A stretch of 64,000 nt of DNA from an uncultured Desulfovibrio sp. (GCA_934546745.1 CAKTDV010000013.1:9585-73584), one strand, 5' to 3'. Shown: positions 33,311 through 42,858, numbered from the stretch's first letter. Notes: generated from the letters alone by a model not told the origin. A program made the numbers and translations.

Positions 33311-33356
33311 CGGCCCCTAACCGCCGGATGCGGTGTCAGTCGGCGGTTAGGGGCCG
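33311..33356 (+). other. Strong hairpin between rub and roo
   Basis: CGGCCCCTAACCGCCG pairs perfectly (16 pairs) with CGGCGGTTAGGGGCCG over a 14-base loop, ending 29 bases before the roo ATG. No U-run, so it is more likely an mRNA-processing, stability or translation-control structure than a terminator. Confidence 0.6.
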
Positions 33357-33385
33357 ACTGCGGATTGAAACATCTGGAGATCTTC

Positions 33386-34597
33386 ATGCAGTCTGTCGAA
33401 CTGAAAAAGGACATTTACTGGGTCGGCTGCGTCGATTACGACCATCGCGATTTTCACGGATACGCCACCTCCCCTGAGGGGACCACGTATAACGCCTATG
33501 TCATCAGGGACGAAAAGAACGTCCTTTTCGATACGGTTTCCCCCGGGTGCGTCGGAACGCTGCTGTGCCGCCTGGCCAAGATCGTGGACCCCGAACGCAT
33601 CGACTATCTGGTGATTAACCATCTTGAGCTGGATCATGCCGGTTCGCTGGCCGAGGTGGTCGAACGCTGCAAGCCCGAAAAGATTTTCTGCTCCACGCTG
33701 GGGCTCAAGTCCATGCAGGGATATTTCCCCCAGTGCAGGGACTGGCCCGTGCAGGCCGTCAAAAGCGGCGACACGCTTTCCATCGGCAAGCGTACCATCG
33801 TGTTTCAGGAAACCCGTATGCTGCACTGGCCGGACAGCATGGTTTCCTATATCCCCGAAGAGAAGCTGCTGATCAGCCAGGACGCCTTCGGGCAGAACAT
33901 CGCGGGCAGCCGCCGCTTTGTGGATGAGCACGATCCCGCCGATTTCGAGTTCCGCGTGCGCGAATATTACAACAACATCGTGCTCCCCTATTCGCCGCAG
34001 GTGCTGGCCGCCCTACCCATCGTGGAATCGCTGGACATCGACATGATCGCTCCCGACCACGGCCTGATCCATCGCGGCAGGGAGGCGGTGAGGCGCATCG
34101 TGGATCTCTATCGCGAGATGGCCGAACAGAAGCCCCGCAAGCGCGCCCTGATATTCTATGACACCATGTGGCACTCCACGGAAAAGCTGGCCTACGCCGT
34201 CTGCTCCGGGCTGGAAGAATTGGATATCCCCACGCGCATCATGTCCGTGAAGCGGAATCACCACAGCACCGTCATGACCGAACTGGGGCAGTGCGGCGCC
34301 GTGCTGGCCGGTTCGCCCACCCATAACAACGGCATTCTGCCGTTGATGGCCGCGCAGCTGACGTACATCACGGGCTTGCGTCCGAAAAATCGCGTTGCGG
34401 GCGCGTTCGGCTCCTACGGCTGGTCTGGCGAGAGCGCCAAGTGCATTCAGGGCGCCTTTGAGAAGATGGGCTGGGATCTGCCCGCCGATCCCGTGCGTTG
34501 CAGCTGGCGGCCCGGCCATGACGGCCTGAAGGCCGCCCATGATCTCGGACGCGCCGTGGGCGAAGCCCTGCTGAGAAAAATCGGAGAACAGGCCTAG
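33386..34597 (+). CDS. roo: Rubredoxin:oxygen oxidoreductase (flavodiiron protein)
   Basis: 403 aa. The N-terminal metallo-beta-lactamase-like domain carries diiron ligands in NHLELDHAG (about 79-84), MLHWPDS (about 147), SQDAFGQN (about 165) and PDHGLIH (about 225). The C-terminal flavodoxin domain (about 255-400) binds FMN: FYDTMWHSTEKLA and GSPTHNNGILP. It reduces oxygen (or NO) directly to water using rubredoxin. The ATG at 33386 follows TGGAGA. Confidence 0.97.
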   Translation: MQSVELKKDIYWVGCVDYDHRDFHGYATSPEGTTYNAYVIRDEKNVLFDTVSPGCVGTLLCRLAKIVDPERIDYLVINHLELDHAGSLAEVVERCKPEKIFCSTLGLKSMQGYFPQCRDWPVQAVKSGDTLSIGKRTIVFQETRMLHWPDSMVSYIPEEKLLISQDAFGQNIAGSRRFVDEHDPADFEFRVREYYNNIVLPYSPQVLAALPIVESLDIDMIAPDHGLIHRGREAVRRIVDLYREMAEQKPRKRALIFYDTMWHSTEKLAYAVCSGLEELDIPTRIMSVKRNHHSTVMTELGQCGAVLAGSPTHNNGILPLMAAQLTYITGLRPKNRVAGAFGSYGWSGESAKCIQGAFEKMGWDLPADPVRCSWRPGHDGLKAAHDLGRAVGEALLRKIGEQA

Positions 34598-34639
34598 GCG
34601 CGCCTGACGGATCCCGCGCATCCCGGTTCCGCATGTTCA

Positions 34640-34670
34640 GGGGCGGAGGCGAAAGCCTCCGCCCCTTCTG
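34640..34670 (+). terminator. Terminator of the dfx-rub-roo cluster
   Basis: GGGGCGGAGGC pairs perfectly with GCCTCCGCCCC over GAAA; TTCTGTTTCTT follows. Confidence 0.85.
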
Positions 34671-35454
34671 TTTCTTGCGCGAGGGACAGGGAACGTTCCT
34701 TATTTTGTATATAAAATCAGTGTAGTATAGCTGTTTTGAACAAAAGTGTCTTCTTACTTCCCCCTGTTTTGCACATTTTCGCTTCGAGGTGGGCCCACGG
34801 AAGACCTTGGCGGAGAAGGGGAGAAAAATTTTTTTCATCTTTTTTTACGCTCCTTTTATGTTCCTAAAAAGATATGAAAAATAAGTAAGTTGGATGAAAT
34901 AGGAACAAATTCTGACAGCTTCCCCTTAAGAGGCGCTGCAACCCGTGTCTTTCTTTTGAAAATATCTGAAAAAAGTCTGTATAAATTCAAAATTGGGAGG
35001 AGAAAGCGCCGTTTTATTCCGTCGCTGGCGTGGCGGAGCGTCCGTCTGCCGCGCAACATGCTGATTTTGCGCTTTTTTTGCGAACGTCGCCGCCCCTTCC
35101 TCCGCCTAGAAGTGTTCTTGGGTCTATGTAGATAAAAAATACTGTTATTCTAGATAAATATTAACGTTAGTTACGCTGGTTTCCCTGGTGACAACGGGGC
35201 GTCCGCCGGCGTGTTGACAAGCTGTTGGGGCTGGGCTAGCTTTTTGCCAGATGAAAAATTCTGGCATTGGAAGGCGGTTGCCGTGCGGCGCCGTTACGGT
35301 TCCCTTGCGGGACCTTCTCTGGGTGCATAAGGTCAAGCTGGCTGTTGTGTGGGGGCATGGGCGGAAAAATGCTCCCGCATCGCCCGCGACAGGATTTTTT
35401 CCGGCGGAGCGGGCCCCGTTGCTGGCTGGCGTCGTGAGAGGATGAGGAGAGAGG
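34671..35454 (+). other. Long AT-rich spacer without a convincing gene
   Basis: 785 bases, clearly richer in AT than its surroundings in its first 500. Open frames here (for example 34890-35135) lack ribosome-binding sites and protein-like composition. It contains GGAACGTTCC at 34690, a promoter at 35214-35242 followed by a small stem (GCCAG ... CTGGC, 35246-35265), and then 190 bases of leader to the next gene. It could hold a small RNA or be decayed sequence. Confidence 0.55.
35214..35242 (+). promoter_or_regulatory. Promoter of the 126-aa hypothetical gene
   Basis: TTGACA, 17 bases, TAGCTT. Initiation near 35249 would give a leader of about 205 bases starting in a small hairpin. Confidence 0.6.
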
Positions 35455-35835
35455 ATGAGCGCCGATACCACCACCATGGAAGACATTTGCCTGGCACAGG
35501 ACAGCGGGAGCGACGTGCGTTTCCGCGGGCGTCTTTTTTCGGAATGTTCATGGTTTGACGAGGAAAGCGGCGTTCTGACGCGCCAGAAGCTCTATACGAC
35601 CGAAGACAGGGGGCAGGTCTATTACATCGTGCGTTCCGACGGCAAGGAACGCACGCGCCATGCCTACCGGCTGAACGTGCAGGAAAACATGTGCGTCATC
35701 CATAACGGAAATACGGAAATGCGCATTCAGTTTGATATGCTGATGCTGGCCGTGCGCAGTCTGTGCGGTCTGGCTGACGGCGCGACGCCCAGCCTCGAAC
35801 AGGTGGAGGAAATGCTCAAGGCCGCCAACGCCTGA
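35455..35835 (+). CDS. Hypothetical protein
   Basis: 126 aa, acidic. The middle is beta-rich (VRFRGRLFSECSWFDEESGVLTRQKLY, in two parts) and a C-terminal helix reads SLEQVEEMLKAANA. No signal peptide or known motif. GAGGAGAGAGG precedes the ATG. Single gene between its own promoter and a terminator. Unknown function. Confidence 0.7.
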   Translation: MSADTTTMEDICLAQDSGSDVRFRGRLFSECSWFDEESGVLTRQKLYTTEDRGQVYYIVRSDGKERTRHAYRLNVQENMCVIHNGNTEMRIQFDMLMLAVRSLCGLADGATPSLEQVEEMLKAANA

Positions 35836-35894
35836 CGGCCCCGCCGCGTGTGCCGGAACCGGGTATGGCGCGGATCTCACGAAAGCTGCGGAGT

Positions 35895-35927
35895 CCCTGA
35901 AGCGTTTCTTCGGGGGCTTCTTTTTTT
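35895..35927 (+). terminator. Terminator of the 126-aa hypothetical gene
   Basis: GAAGC pairs with GCTTC (alternatively CCCTGAAG with CTTCGGGG), followed by seven T. Confidence 0.65.
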
Positions 35928-36139
35928 CTCCGGGCCGCGCGGAGGAACCTTGCGGAAGCGGACGCAGTGTTGTTCCCGGAGGGAGTTGTTTCAGATTGTG
36001 AATTATTTATTTTGTGTTACGTATGACTTTATTTTTTTGCCCGCTTGCGCCTGGCAGGCGTGTGAGCTATGTGATAGCGTCATAGGAAAAGAGTGTTGCC
36101 GGTTCCCGGAACCTTTCAACAACGCGGAGGATGGAGGCT

Positions 36140-37879
36140 ATGAAACTCTCGACGAAAGTCATGTGCAGCATGGGGGCGCTGACAGCCCTCATTCTGATTC
36201 TCGGAACGTTTCTGATGCTGCGGTTGCAGAGCTCGACGGACAACGCATCGGAAATGGCCCAGCGTTTCGTGCCCATGCTGTCTGAAAATTCCGAGGTGCG
36301 GCTGGGCTTTGTGCGGTACCGTCTGAACGAGGCGCTCCATATTTTTGAGCAGGATTCCGCCGCCATGGCCAGCTTTGAGAAGATCATGGCGGAGACCAAG
36401 GAACAGACGCTGGAGGATCTGGGTCACCTCCGGGGCTTTATCCACACGGAAGACGGGCGGCGGATGTGCGACACCTTCAGAGGCCTTCTGGAGAAATACT
36501 TCGCCGTGTCCAAACGGGTGGTGGAATTTTCGCGGCAGAACAACCAACCCGCGGCCTACGGCCTCCTGAGCGGCGAAGCGTTGGAGATTTATAATGAGAT
36601 GTTCAAAGTAAATGAGAAGCTCAGGAAGTTTGTTGATAACGGCATCCGTGAGCGCGATGTCAACGATACGCATCAGGCCAATCAGGCCAGGCTGCTGGGC
36701 ATTGTCATCATGTGCGTTTCGCTGGTCATCGCCGTGATGCTGACGCTGCTCATCGTGCGCAATGTCAAGATGCTGCTGGGCAAGGATCCCGCCGAACTGA
36801 ATGCGCTTGCCCGGCGTGTGGTGAGCGGCGACTACAGGATTGACGACGGCGGCAGGAAGATGGGCGTGTACGGAGCTCTTGTGGACATGGTCGGCTCGCT
36901 GGAAAAGACCATCAACAAGGCGGAACTTGAATCGCAGCGCGCCCGTGAGGCCAGCGACAAAGCCGAAAAGGCCATGGAAAAGGCCGAGGAGGCCAGCCGG
37001 GAAGCCGAGGCCAAGACCAGGGCCCTGATGATCGTCGCGGAAAAACTGGAAAAGGTGGGTACGGTGGTCTCCACCGCGGCCACGGAGCTTTCCGCGCAGA
37101 TCGAGCAGTCCGACAAGAGTGCGGGCGAAGCCGCGGCGCGCCTTTCCGAGGCCGCCACGGCCATGAACGAAATGAACGCCACAGTGCAGGAAGTCGCCCG
37201 CAACGCCTCTTCCGCCTCGCAGGCCTCGTCGGACACCAAGGATAAGGCTTCCGCCGGGGCGCAGGTGGTGGAACGCTCCCTGCGGCGCATAGAGGCCGTG
37301 CATCAGGTGTCGCTGGATCTGAAAAACGATATGGCGCAGCTCAACGATCACGCCCACTCCATCGATCAGATCATGAGCGTGATTTCCGACATCGCGGATC
37401 AGACGAACCTGCTGGCCCTGAACGCGGCCATTGAGGCGGCCCGCGCGGGTGAGGCCGGACGCGGCTTCGCCGTGGTGGCCGACGAGGTGCGCAAGCTGGC
37501 CGAAAAGACCATGTCCTCCACGCAGGACGTGAGCAACGCCATCAAGGCCATTCAGGAAAGCACGGCCAAGAGCTCGACGGCTGTGGACAACGCCGTCTCC
37601 AAGATTGAGGAGGCCACGCAGTTCGCCAACGAATCCGGCCATGCGCTGGAGGAAATCGTGGCCAATGCGGATTCCACGGCCGATCAGGTCAACGCCATTG
37701 CCGCCGCCAGCGAGGAACAGTCCGCCGCCAGTGAGGAAATCAACCACTCCATCATCGAGTGCAACGAGATGAGCGGACAGATTGCCTCCGCCATGAAGGA
37801 AGCCAACAAGGCCGTGACGGATCTGGCCCGCGAGGCGCAGGAGCTTTCACGCCTGATTCTTGAACTGAAGCAGGGCTAG
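36140..37879 (+). CDS. Methyl-accepting chemotaxis protein
   Basis: 579 aa. TM1 (about 10-30) and TM2 (about 190-212) frame a periplasmic four-helix sensor of about 155 residues. A long coiled coil (EKAMEKAEEASREAEAKTR) leads to the signalling domain with the hairpin tip DQTNLLALNAAIEAARAGEAG (in the protein: IADQTNLLALNAAIEA, about 415) and EEQSAASEEIN near the end. It signals to CheA/CheW. The ATG at 36140 is preferred to 36131, which is too close to GGAGG. No other che genes nearby; flagellin lies 21 kb away. Confidence 0.95.
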   Translation: MKLSTKVMCSMGALTALILILGTFLMLRLQSSTDNASEMAQRFVPMLSENSEVRLGFVRYRLNEALHIFEQDSAAMASFEKIMAETKEQTLEDLGHLRGFIHTEDGRRMCDTFRGLLEKYFAVSKRVVEFSRQNNQPAAYGLLSGEALEIYNEMFKVNEKLRKFVDNGIRERDVNDTHQANQARLLGIVIMCVSLVIAVMLTLLIVRNVKMLLGKDPAELNALARRVVSGDYRIDDGGRKMGVYGALVDMVGSLEKTINKAELESQRAREASDKAEKAMEKAEEASREAEAKTRALMIVAEKLEKVGTVVSTAATELSAQIEQSDKSAGEAAARLSEAATAMNEMNATVQEVARNASSASQASSDTKDKASAGAQVVERSLRRIEAVHQVSLDLKNDMAQLNDHAHSIDQIMSVISDIADQTNLLALNAAIEAARAGEAGRGFAVVADEVRKLAEKTMSSTQDVSNAIKAIQESTAKSSTAVDNAVSKIEEATQFANESGHALEEIVANADSTADQVNAIAAASEEQSAASEEINHSIIECNEMSGQIASAMKEANKAVTDLAREAQELSRLILELKQG

Positions 37880-37906
37880 CCGGAACAAGCCGGAAATGCG
37901 AACAAA

Positions 37907-37949
37907 GAAGCGCCGTCTGCCGCATGGGGGCAGCCGGCGCTTCTTTTTT
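37907..37949. terminator. Bidirectional terminator
   Basis: AAGCGCCG-CTGCC pairs with GGCAG-CGGCGCTT with one bulged base on each side, followed by TTCTTTTTT. It lies between the converging receptor and membrane-protein genes. Confidence 0.85.
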
Positions 37950-37965
37950 CCGTTGGAGGAACGGG

Positions 37966-38829
37966 TTACGACGCCGGTTTGTCCGGGGCGAAGTAGGAGG
38001 TCGTCCAGGTCAGGGCCAGCACGTAGACGGCGGCAAAGAGGCTGATGACGGTATCCCAGGGGGCCGTGGCCGAAAGGGAAAGGCGCATGAGCAGGGTGCC
38101 GATGACGAACCCTGAATTGCGGAACACGGCGTGGAAACTTGGCATATAGCGCTGCGAAATGAGCACCAGTGTAATGTCGGCAAAAACCAGTACCGTATAG
38201 ATGGTTTCAAAGAAGCGCGGCGTCTGCCCCAGCATGAAGTGCAGGTAGGCGTCGCGGATACCGATGCCGACGAAGACCCCGAAGAGCAGCAGGGCCAGCA
38301 GCTTTTTGCTCATGACAAAGCGCATGCGCAGTTCCGGGGACTGCAGGAAGCGCAGGTTGCCGCCAATGCGGCTGTAGATGCCCAGCGCGGCAAAGATGAA
38401 CAGCGCCCCCGAAGCCGAGGTGGCGATATGGAGCACCGGATCGATGTTTATGCCGATGCTGATGGGCTCGGGCAGGTGGGAGAGTTCCTTGAAGGCGTTG
38501 CGCAGAAGAATGAGCGCCAGTATCTCAAACTGCTTGCCCACGGCGCGGGAAAAGGAACTCGAGATGGAGAAAATAAGGCTGATGACCTCCATGATGAGGA
38601 TGAGCGTAAAGGCCAGCTGGATGGCATCGAAATGGTTGGTGGGCGCAAGCTGTGCCCAGGGCTGGGGAAGCCAGCCCTGGCGGTTCATTTCGATGCCGAA
38701 AACGCCGGCAAGGTAGATGAGGAGCGTAAGAAAGGCCAGGCGCTTTTGCGACGTGGGGCTCTCCCAGAACTGGTGAAGCCAGTCAAAGGCGTCTGTCAGC
38801 GGCTGCATACGGTCGATAAGGTGTGGCAT
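37966..38829 (-). CDS. Multi-pass membrane protein of unknown function
   Basis: 287 aa from the ATG at 38829 (GGAGA upstream). About six to seven hydrophobic helices, with a conserved-looking amphipathic stretch SSSFSRAVGKQFEILAL (about 100) and LRNAFKELSHLPEPI. No transporter or enzyme signature seen. The longer frame to 38928 is not used. Transcribed towards the receptor gene. Confidence 0.7.
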   Translation of the reverse strand: MPHLIDRMQPLTDAFDWLHQFWESPTSQKRLAFLTLLIYLAGVFGIEMNRQGWLPQPWAQLAPTNHFDAIQLAFTLILIMEVISLIFSISSSFSRAVGKQFEILALILLRNAFKELSHLPEPISIGINIDPVLHIATSASGALFIFAALGIYSRIGGNLRFLQSPELRMRFVMSKKLLALLLFGVFVGIGIRDAYLHFMLGQTPRFFETIYTVLVFADITLVLISQRYMPSFHAVFRNSGFVIGTLLMRLSLSATAPWDTVISLFAAVYVLALTWTTSYFAPDKPAS

Positions 38830-38932
38830 GTCTGTCTCCGAAAGTGTTTCCCGCGCCCGGCGGGCGCGCAGCGCCAGCATAGCCATGCGCCGCCAAAAGT
38901 CAAAACGTGCCTTTGGCGAGGCCTCCATAAAC

Positions 38933-38961
38933 TTGCGTTATAGAAATATTTTGGCTAAGAT
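38933..38961 (+). promoter_or_regulatory. Promoter of the FAD/Fe-S oxidoreductase gene
   Basis: TTGCGT, 17 bases, TAAGAT, in an AT-rich patch about 66 bases before the ATG. Confidence 0.6.
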
Positions 38962-39026
38962 GACAGTTTAGGCTATTTTGAATTGAGCGAATGCCGGGAG
39001 TCCGCTCCCGTAACGAGGTGACAGCC

Positions 39027-42000
39027 ATGCCCCACAAGGGTCCGCACATATCCATTGCCCCTGACTACGTGGTCAACCGCATTTTGCGCATCAATATCGA
39101 CGACTTCGCGGAATGGCCCGAGTCGGTGCGCCTTCTGGCCATAACCATTGCGGAAGAATTGTTTCTTGTGGCCTACAATCCCTTTGTGGATGCCGAAACC
39201 GTGCGCGACAGCGTGCATTCCCGCTTTGAGCGGGAGTCCCTGTCTCTGGCCCATTATTATGCCAACGCCATCGGCGAGGGCATCACCATGTTCTGGTCCG
39301 CCTATGAGGCGGAACACGCGTTCCGCCAGAAACTCATGGGCCGCCTGCGCGAGTTCATGAGCCCTGAATGCGTCATGGATTCGCCCATGGCGCTCATTGC
39401 CATGGCGACGGACGCCACCGACCTGCGCATGGAACTGCCGCTGCTGGTGGTGGAACCGGATTCCGCGGAGCAGGTTTCCCGCATTGTCAGGCTGGCCAAT
39501 GAGATGAAGTTCGCCCTGATTCCGCGCGGCGGTGGTTCTGGCATGACGGGCGGGGCCGTGCCCGCGCGCAAGCGCGCCGTGGTCGTGAACCTTACCCGCC
39601 TGACGCGCATCGGGCCCATTGATCTGGAGGCCATGACGGTCGCCTGCCAGGCGGGGGCCATCACCCAGGATGTCATTAATGCCGTGAGCGGGGCTGGGGC
39701 CCTGTTTTCCGTGGATCCCGCGTCCAAGCAGGCGTCGAGCATCGGCGGCAACATCAGCGAGAACGCCGGTGGCCCCATGGCCTTTGAGTACGGCACGACG
39801 CTGGACAATCTTCTCTGGTGGCGCATGGTGACGCCCACGGGGGAGATTATCACCGTGGAACGGGAGGAACACCCCAGGCACAAGATCCTGCCTGAGGAGA
39901 CGGCCGTTTTCGTCGTCAAGGACATCAGCGGCGGCGTGCGGAATGTGGTGCATCTGCGCGGCGACGAAATCCGTTTGCCTGGCCTGGGCAAGGACGTGAC
40001 CAACAAGGCGCTCGGCGGGCTGCCAGGCATACAGAAAGAGGGCGTGGACGGCATCGTGACGGAAGCCTGCTTCATCATCCACCCCAGGCCGAAACACAAG
40101 CGGGTCATGGTCCTTGAGTTTTTCGGGCGCTCCATGCATCCCGCCGCCGTGGTGGTGCGCGAGCTGGTCGCGCTGCGCAACCGCATCCGGGAGGAGGGGG
40201 ACTACGCCCACCTTTCGGCGCTGGAAGAGTTCAATGCCAAATATGTGCAGGCCATCGACTACAGGCGCAAGTCCGTCAAATATGAGGGATCGCCCATTTC
40301 CGTCATCATTCTGCAGGTGGACGGCGACGATCCCTATCTGCTGGATCAGTGCGTGGGCCATATTGTGGATGTGGTGGAACGGCAGGACAATGTGGATATC
40401 ATCGTCGCCGCCGACGAAAAGGAAGGCGAGCGCTTCTGGGAAGACAGGCACCGCCTGTCGGCCATCGCCAAACGCACGTCCGGTTTCAAGATGAACGAGG
40501 ATGTGGTCATTCCCATGGATCGCATTCCCGACTTCGCCCTGTTCCTTGAGAAGATCAATCTGGAATGCACGGCGCAGGCCTACCGCTATGCCCTGCAGGA
40601 AGTGGGACGCCTTCAGGGCTTTCCCATGGAGGACAGGGAGTTCAACAGGGAGTTCTCCTTCGCCTCCAAACTGGCGGCGGGCGACGGCGGGCCGGACGGA
40701 TTGTCGGATACGGAACTCTGGGAGCGCGCCTGCCGTTTTTTTGAGACGCTCGCCGGAAAGTATCCCTTTCTTGACAGGCGTATCGCCGTCATCCGTGAGT
40801 ACATGGAGAACAGCCGCATCGTCGTGGCCAGTCACATGCACGCGGGCGACGGCAACTGCCACGTCAATATTCCCGTCAATTCCAACGACGCCCACATGCT
40901 GGAGGAAGCCGAGGAGACCGCCGCGCGCGTCATGGCGGAATGTCAGGCCATGGGCGGGGAGGTCTCCGGCGAGCATGGCATCGGCATTACCAAGATAGCG
41001 TTCTTCAGCAAGGATAAAATGGACGCCCTGCGGGCTTTCAAGGAGCGCGTGGATCCGCGCGACGTCATGAATCCCGCCAAGCTGGTCTACAGGGAGCTGC
41101 CTGTCCGTCCCTTTACCTTTTCCTTTAACCGCCTGATTCAGGATATCAGCCAGTCGGGTCTGCCTGGCAAGGACAAGCTCATCAGCCTGCTCTCCACCGT
41201 GCAGATCTGCACCCGCTGCGGCAAGTGCCGCCAGGTCTGCGCCATGTGCTATCCTGAGCGCTCCATGCAGTACCACCCGCGTAACAAGAATATGGCGCTG
41301 GGGATGCTCATCGAGGCCGTGTACTATTCGCAGGTCAACAAGGGGCGCATTGACGACGATCTTCTGCGGCGGCTGCGGGATCTGGTGGAGCATTGCACGG
41401 GGTGCGGCCGCTGCATGGCGAATTGCCCTGTCAAGATTCCCTCCGGGGAGGTGGCGCTTGAGTTGCGCGCGCTTCTGGAACACGAGGGGGCCAGCGGCCA
41501 TCCCGTCAAGGAGCGCGCGCTGGAATGGCTTGTGCGCGATGTGGAACACCGTGTGCCCAAGGCGGCAAAAATGGCCTCCCTGGGGCAGAAAATGCAGAAC
41601 CGCTTTCTGGGATTTCTGCCGGATTTCTGGAAAAAACGTTTGCAGAGCCCGCTGTTCAGCGGCCCTGGCCCCAAAACCGGCTATACGAACCTCTATGAGG
41701 CCCTGAAGCTGCATCGCGGCAATGTCTTCGCTCCGGCGCAACCCGCGCAGGGCATGCCCTGCGTTCTCTACTTCCCCGGCTGCGGCGGCGCGCTCTTCTT
41801 CGATCGCATCGCCATGTCCGCCATCATGCTCATGCTCAAGGCCGGCTTTGCCGTAGCCGTGCCGCCGCGCCATCTCTGCTGCGGGTATCCGCTGCTGGCT
41901 GCCGGTCTGGATACGCAGTTTGAGGACAATATGGCGCGGAACCGCCAGTATATGGCCTCCATGATCCGGGCGCTGACGCGACAGGGCTTTCAGGTGCGCC

Positions 42001-42608
42001 ATCTCGTATCCGCCTGCGGCTCCTGCCGGGACGGTCTGTCCCGGATGAATTTGCGGGAGCAGTTTCCGGATCTGACCCAGAAGGATGTGACGCAACTGGT
42101 GTTGCCGATCCTGAGTACTGATGAGACAAAAGCCCTGCGGAAAGCGGCCCCTCCTGCGGGGAGCGCCGTCGTCTATCACAGTGCCTGCCATTGCGAATGG
42201 GCGGACGTGCATCTTATCAAGGGCCGGGCGCAGATTGTCGCTGCGCTGTCCGGATTCAGCGGGGCGACGGTGACGCCTTCCGCCGGTTGTTGTGGTGAGT
42301 CCGGCATGGGTGCCATGACGTCCCCCGGTATCTACAATATGCTGCGTCAGCGCAAGCAGCGGTCTCTTACGGACATTTTCGCTGGGCTTGCGCCTGAGGG
42401 TGGCGCGTATGACGGCCCCGTGCTGGTCGGTTGTCCTTCCTGCAAGATCGGCATTGGCCGTTGTCTTCTCAATATGAACGAGAGCAAGCGTCCGGTTTTG
42501 CATGTGGCCGAGTGGCTGGCCGGTCAGTTTGACGGCGAGGATCGACGGCAGTCATTCCGCCGCCGGGTCAACGAGGTTCGGGGCGAGGTTCGCGTCGTTG
42601 AAGTCTGA
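39027..42608 (+). CDS. FAD-binding and Fe-S-binding oxidoreductase (D-lactate dehydrogenase-like fusion)
   Basis: 1193 aa, a fusion of a GlcD/Dld flavoprotein with a GlpC-like iron-sulfur subunit. FAD_binding_4: LIPRGGGSGMTGGAVPA (about 170) and SSIGGNISENAGG; FAD-oxidase C-terminal: SGEHGIGITKIAF (about 650). Two [4Fe-4S] motifs CTRCGKCRQVC (about 730) and CTGCGRCMANC (about 792); two CCG domains with FPGCGGALFF ... HLCCGYP and YHSACHCEW ... AGCCGESG. Such proteins oxidise D-lactate or another 2-hydroxy acid and pass electrons to the quinone pool or a membrane complex. GAGGTG precedes the ATG at 39027. Substrate not provable from sequence. Confidence 0.9.
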   Translation: MPHKGPHISIAPDYVVNRILRINIDDFAEWPESVRLLAITIAEELFLVAYNPFVDAETVRDSVHSRFERESLSLAHYYANAIGEGITMFWSAYEAEHAFRQKLMGRLREFMSPECVMDSPMALIAMATDATDLRMELPLLVVEPDSAEQVSRIVRLANEMKFALIPRGGGSGMTGGAVPARKRAVVVNLTRLTRIGPIDLEAMTVACQAGAITQDVINAVSGAGALFSVDPASKQASSIGGNISENAGGPMAFEYGTTLDNLLWWRMVTPTGEIITVEREEHPRHKILPEETAVFVVKDISGGVRNVVHLRGDEIRLPGLGKDVTNKALGGLPGIQKEGVDGIVTEACFIIHPRPKHKRVMVLEFFGRSMHPAAVVVRELVALRNRIREEGDYAHLSALEEFNAKYVQAIDYRRKSVKYEGSPISVIILQVDGDDPYLLDQCVGHIVDVVERQDNVDIIVAADEKEGERFWEDRHRLSAIAKRTSGFKMNEDVVIPMDRIPDFALFLEKINLECTAQAYRYALQEVGRLQGFPMEDREFNREFSFASKLAAGDGGPDGLSDTELWERACRFFETLAGKYPFLDRRIAVIREYMENSRIVVASHMHAGDGNCHVNIPVNSNDAHMLEEAEETAARVMAECQAMGGEVSGEHGIGITKIAFFSKDKMDALRAFKERVDPRDVMNPAKLVYRELPVRPFTFSFNRLIQDISQSGLPGKDKLISLLSTVQICTRCGKCRQVCAMCYPERSMQYHPRNKNMALGMLIEAVYYSQVNKGRIDDDLLRRLRDLVEHCTGCGRCMANCPVKIPSGEVALELRALLEHEGASGHPVKERALEWLVRDVEHRVPKAAKMASLGQKMQNRFLGFLPDFWKKRLQSPLFSGPGPKTGYTNLYEALKLHRGNVFAPAQPAQGMPCVLYFPGCGGALFFDRIAMSAIMLMLKAGFAVAVPPRHLCCGYPLLAAGLDTQFEDNMARNRQYMASMIRALTRQGFQVRHLVSACGSCRDGLSRMNLREQFPDLTQKDVTQLVLPILSTDETKALRKAAPPAGSAVVYHSACHCEWADVHLIKGRAQIVAALSGFSGATVTPSAGCCGESGMGAMTSPGIYNMLRQRKQRSLTDIFAGLAPEGGAYDGPVLVGCPSCKIGIGRCLLNMNESKRPVLHVAEWLAGQFDGEDRRQSFRRRVNEVRGEVRVVEV

Positions 42609-42619
42609 TAGACAGGGGA

Positions 42620-42648
42620 AGGCCGCGCAGAGATGCGCGGCCTTTTGT
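42620..42648 (+). terminator. Terminator of the oxidoreductase gene
   Basis: AGGCCGCGCA pairs perfectly with TGCGCGGCCT over GAGA, then TTTGTTT. Confidence 0.88.
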
Positions 42649-42726
42649 TTCGTATGAAACAGCATCGCCAGTTTTCATCCGCTGTCGGTCCATCCGCCGG
42701 CCGGCACCGCATTCGGCGGCCCGCGG

Positions 42727-42858
42727 TGTTCGCGTTGCCGTGCGGCTTGCCTCTCTCTGAAGGGTGAGGTTAGGGAAAAGCCTGTCGCCGGATTGCCGGC
42801 GTGTCGGGAAGAGCGTTCCCCCTGAAGGGGAGAGTTTCAGAACACAAAGGAAATTTTG
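42727..42858 (+). repeat. Family A leader element, copy A4
   Basis: A long copy with the 5' module TGTTCGCGTTGCCGTGCGGC, then GCCGGATTGCCGGCGTGTCGG, hairpin CCCC-TGAA-GGGG, GTTTCAGAACACAAAGGAA and TTTTGATG. The first small stem CCGG-ATT-GCCGG differs from other copies but still pairs. Confidence 0.75.

Noticed and set aside
34925..34945. AGAGGCGCTGCAACCCG resembles the start of an S-adenosylhomocysteine riboswitch
   Set aside because: The second conserved part (CAGGCUCG-like) and the pairing stems are missing downstream, and the following gene is not a methionine-cycle gene.
34890..35135. 81-codon frame in the AT-rich gap after roo
   Set aside because: No ribosome-binding site and no protein-like pattern; kept as non-coding.
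36050..36070. TGGCAGGCGTGTGAGC before the chemotaxis receptor looks like a sigma-54 promoter
   Set aside because: GG and GC are 11 bases apart, not 10, and the -12 element is poor.
38973..42503. 1176-codon open frame antisense to the FAD/Fe-S oxidoreductase
   Set aside because: His/Arg/Gly-rich shadow composition, no motif, and the plus strand encodes a complete multi-domain protein.
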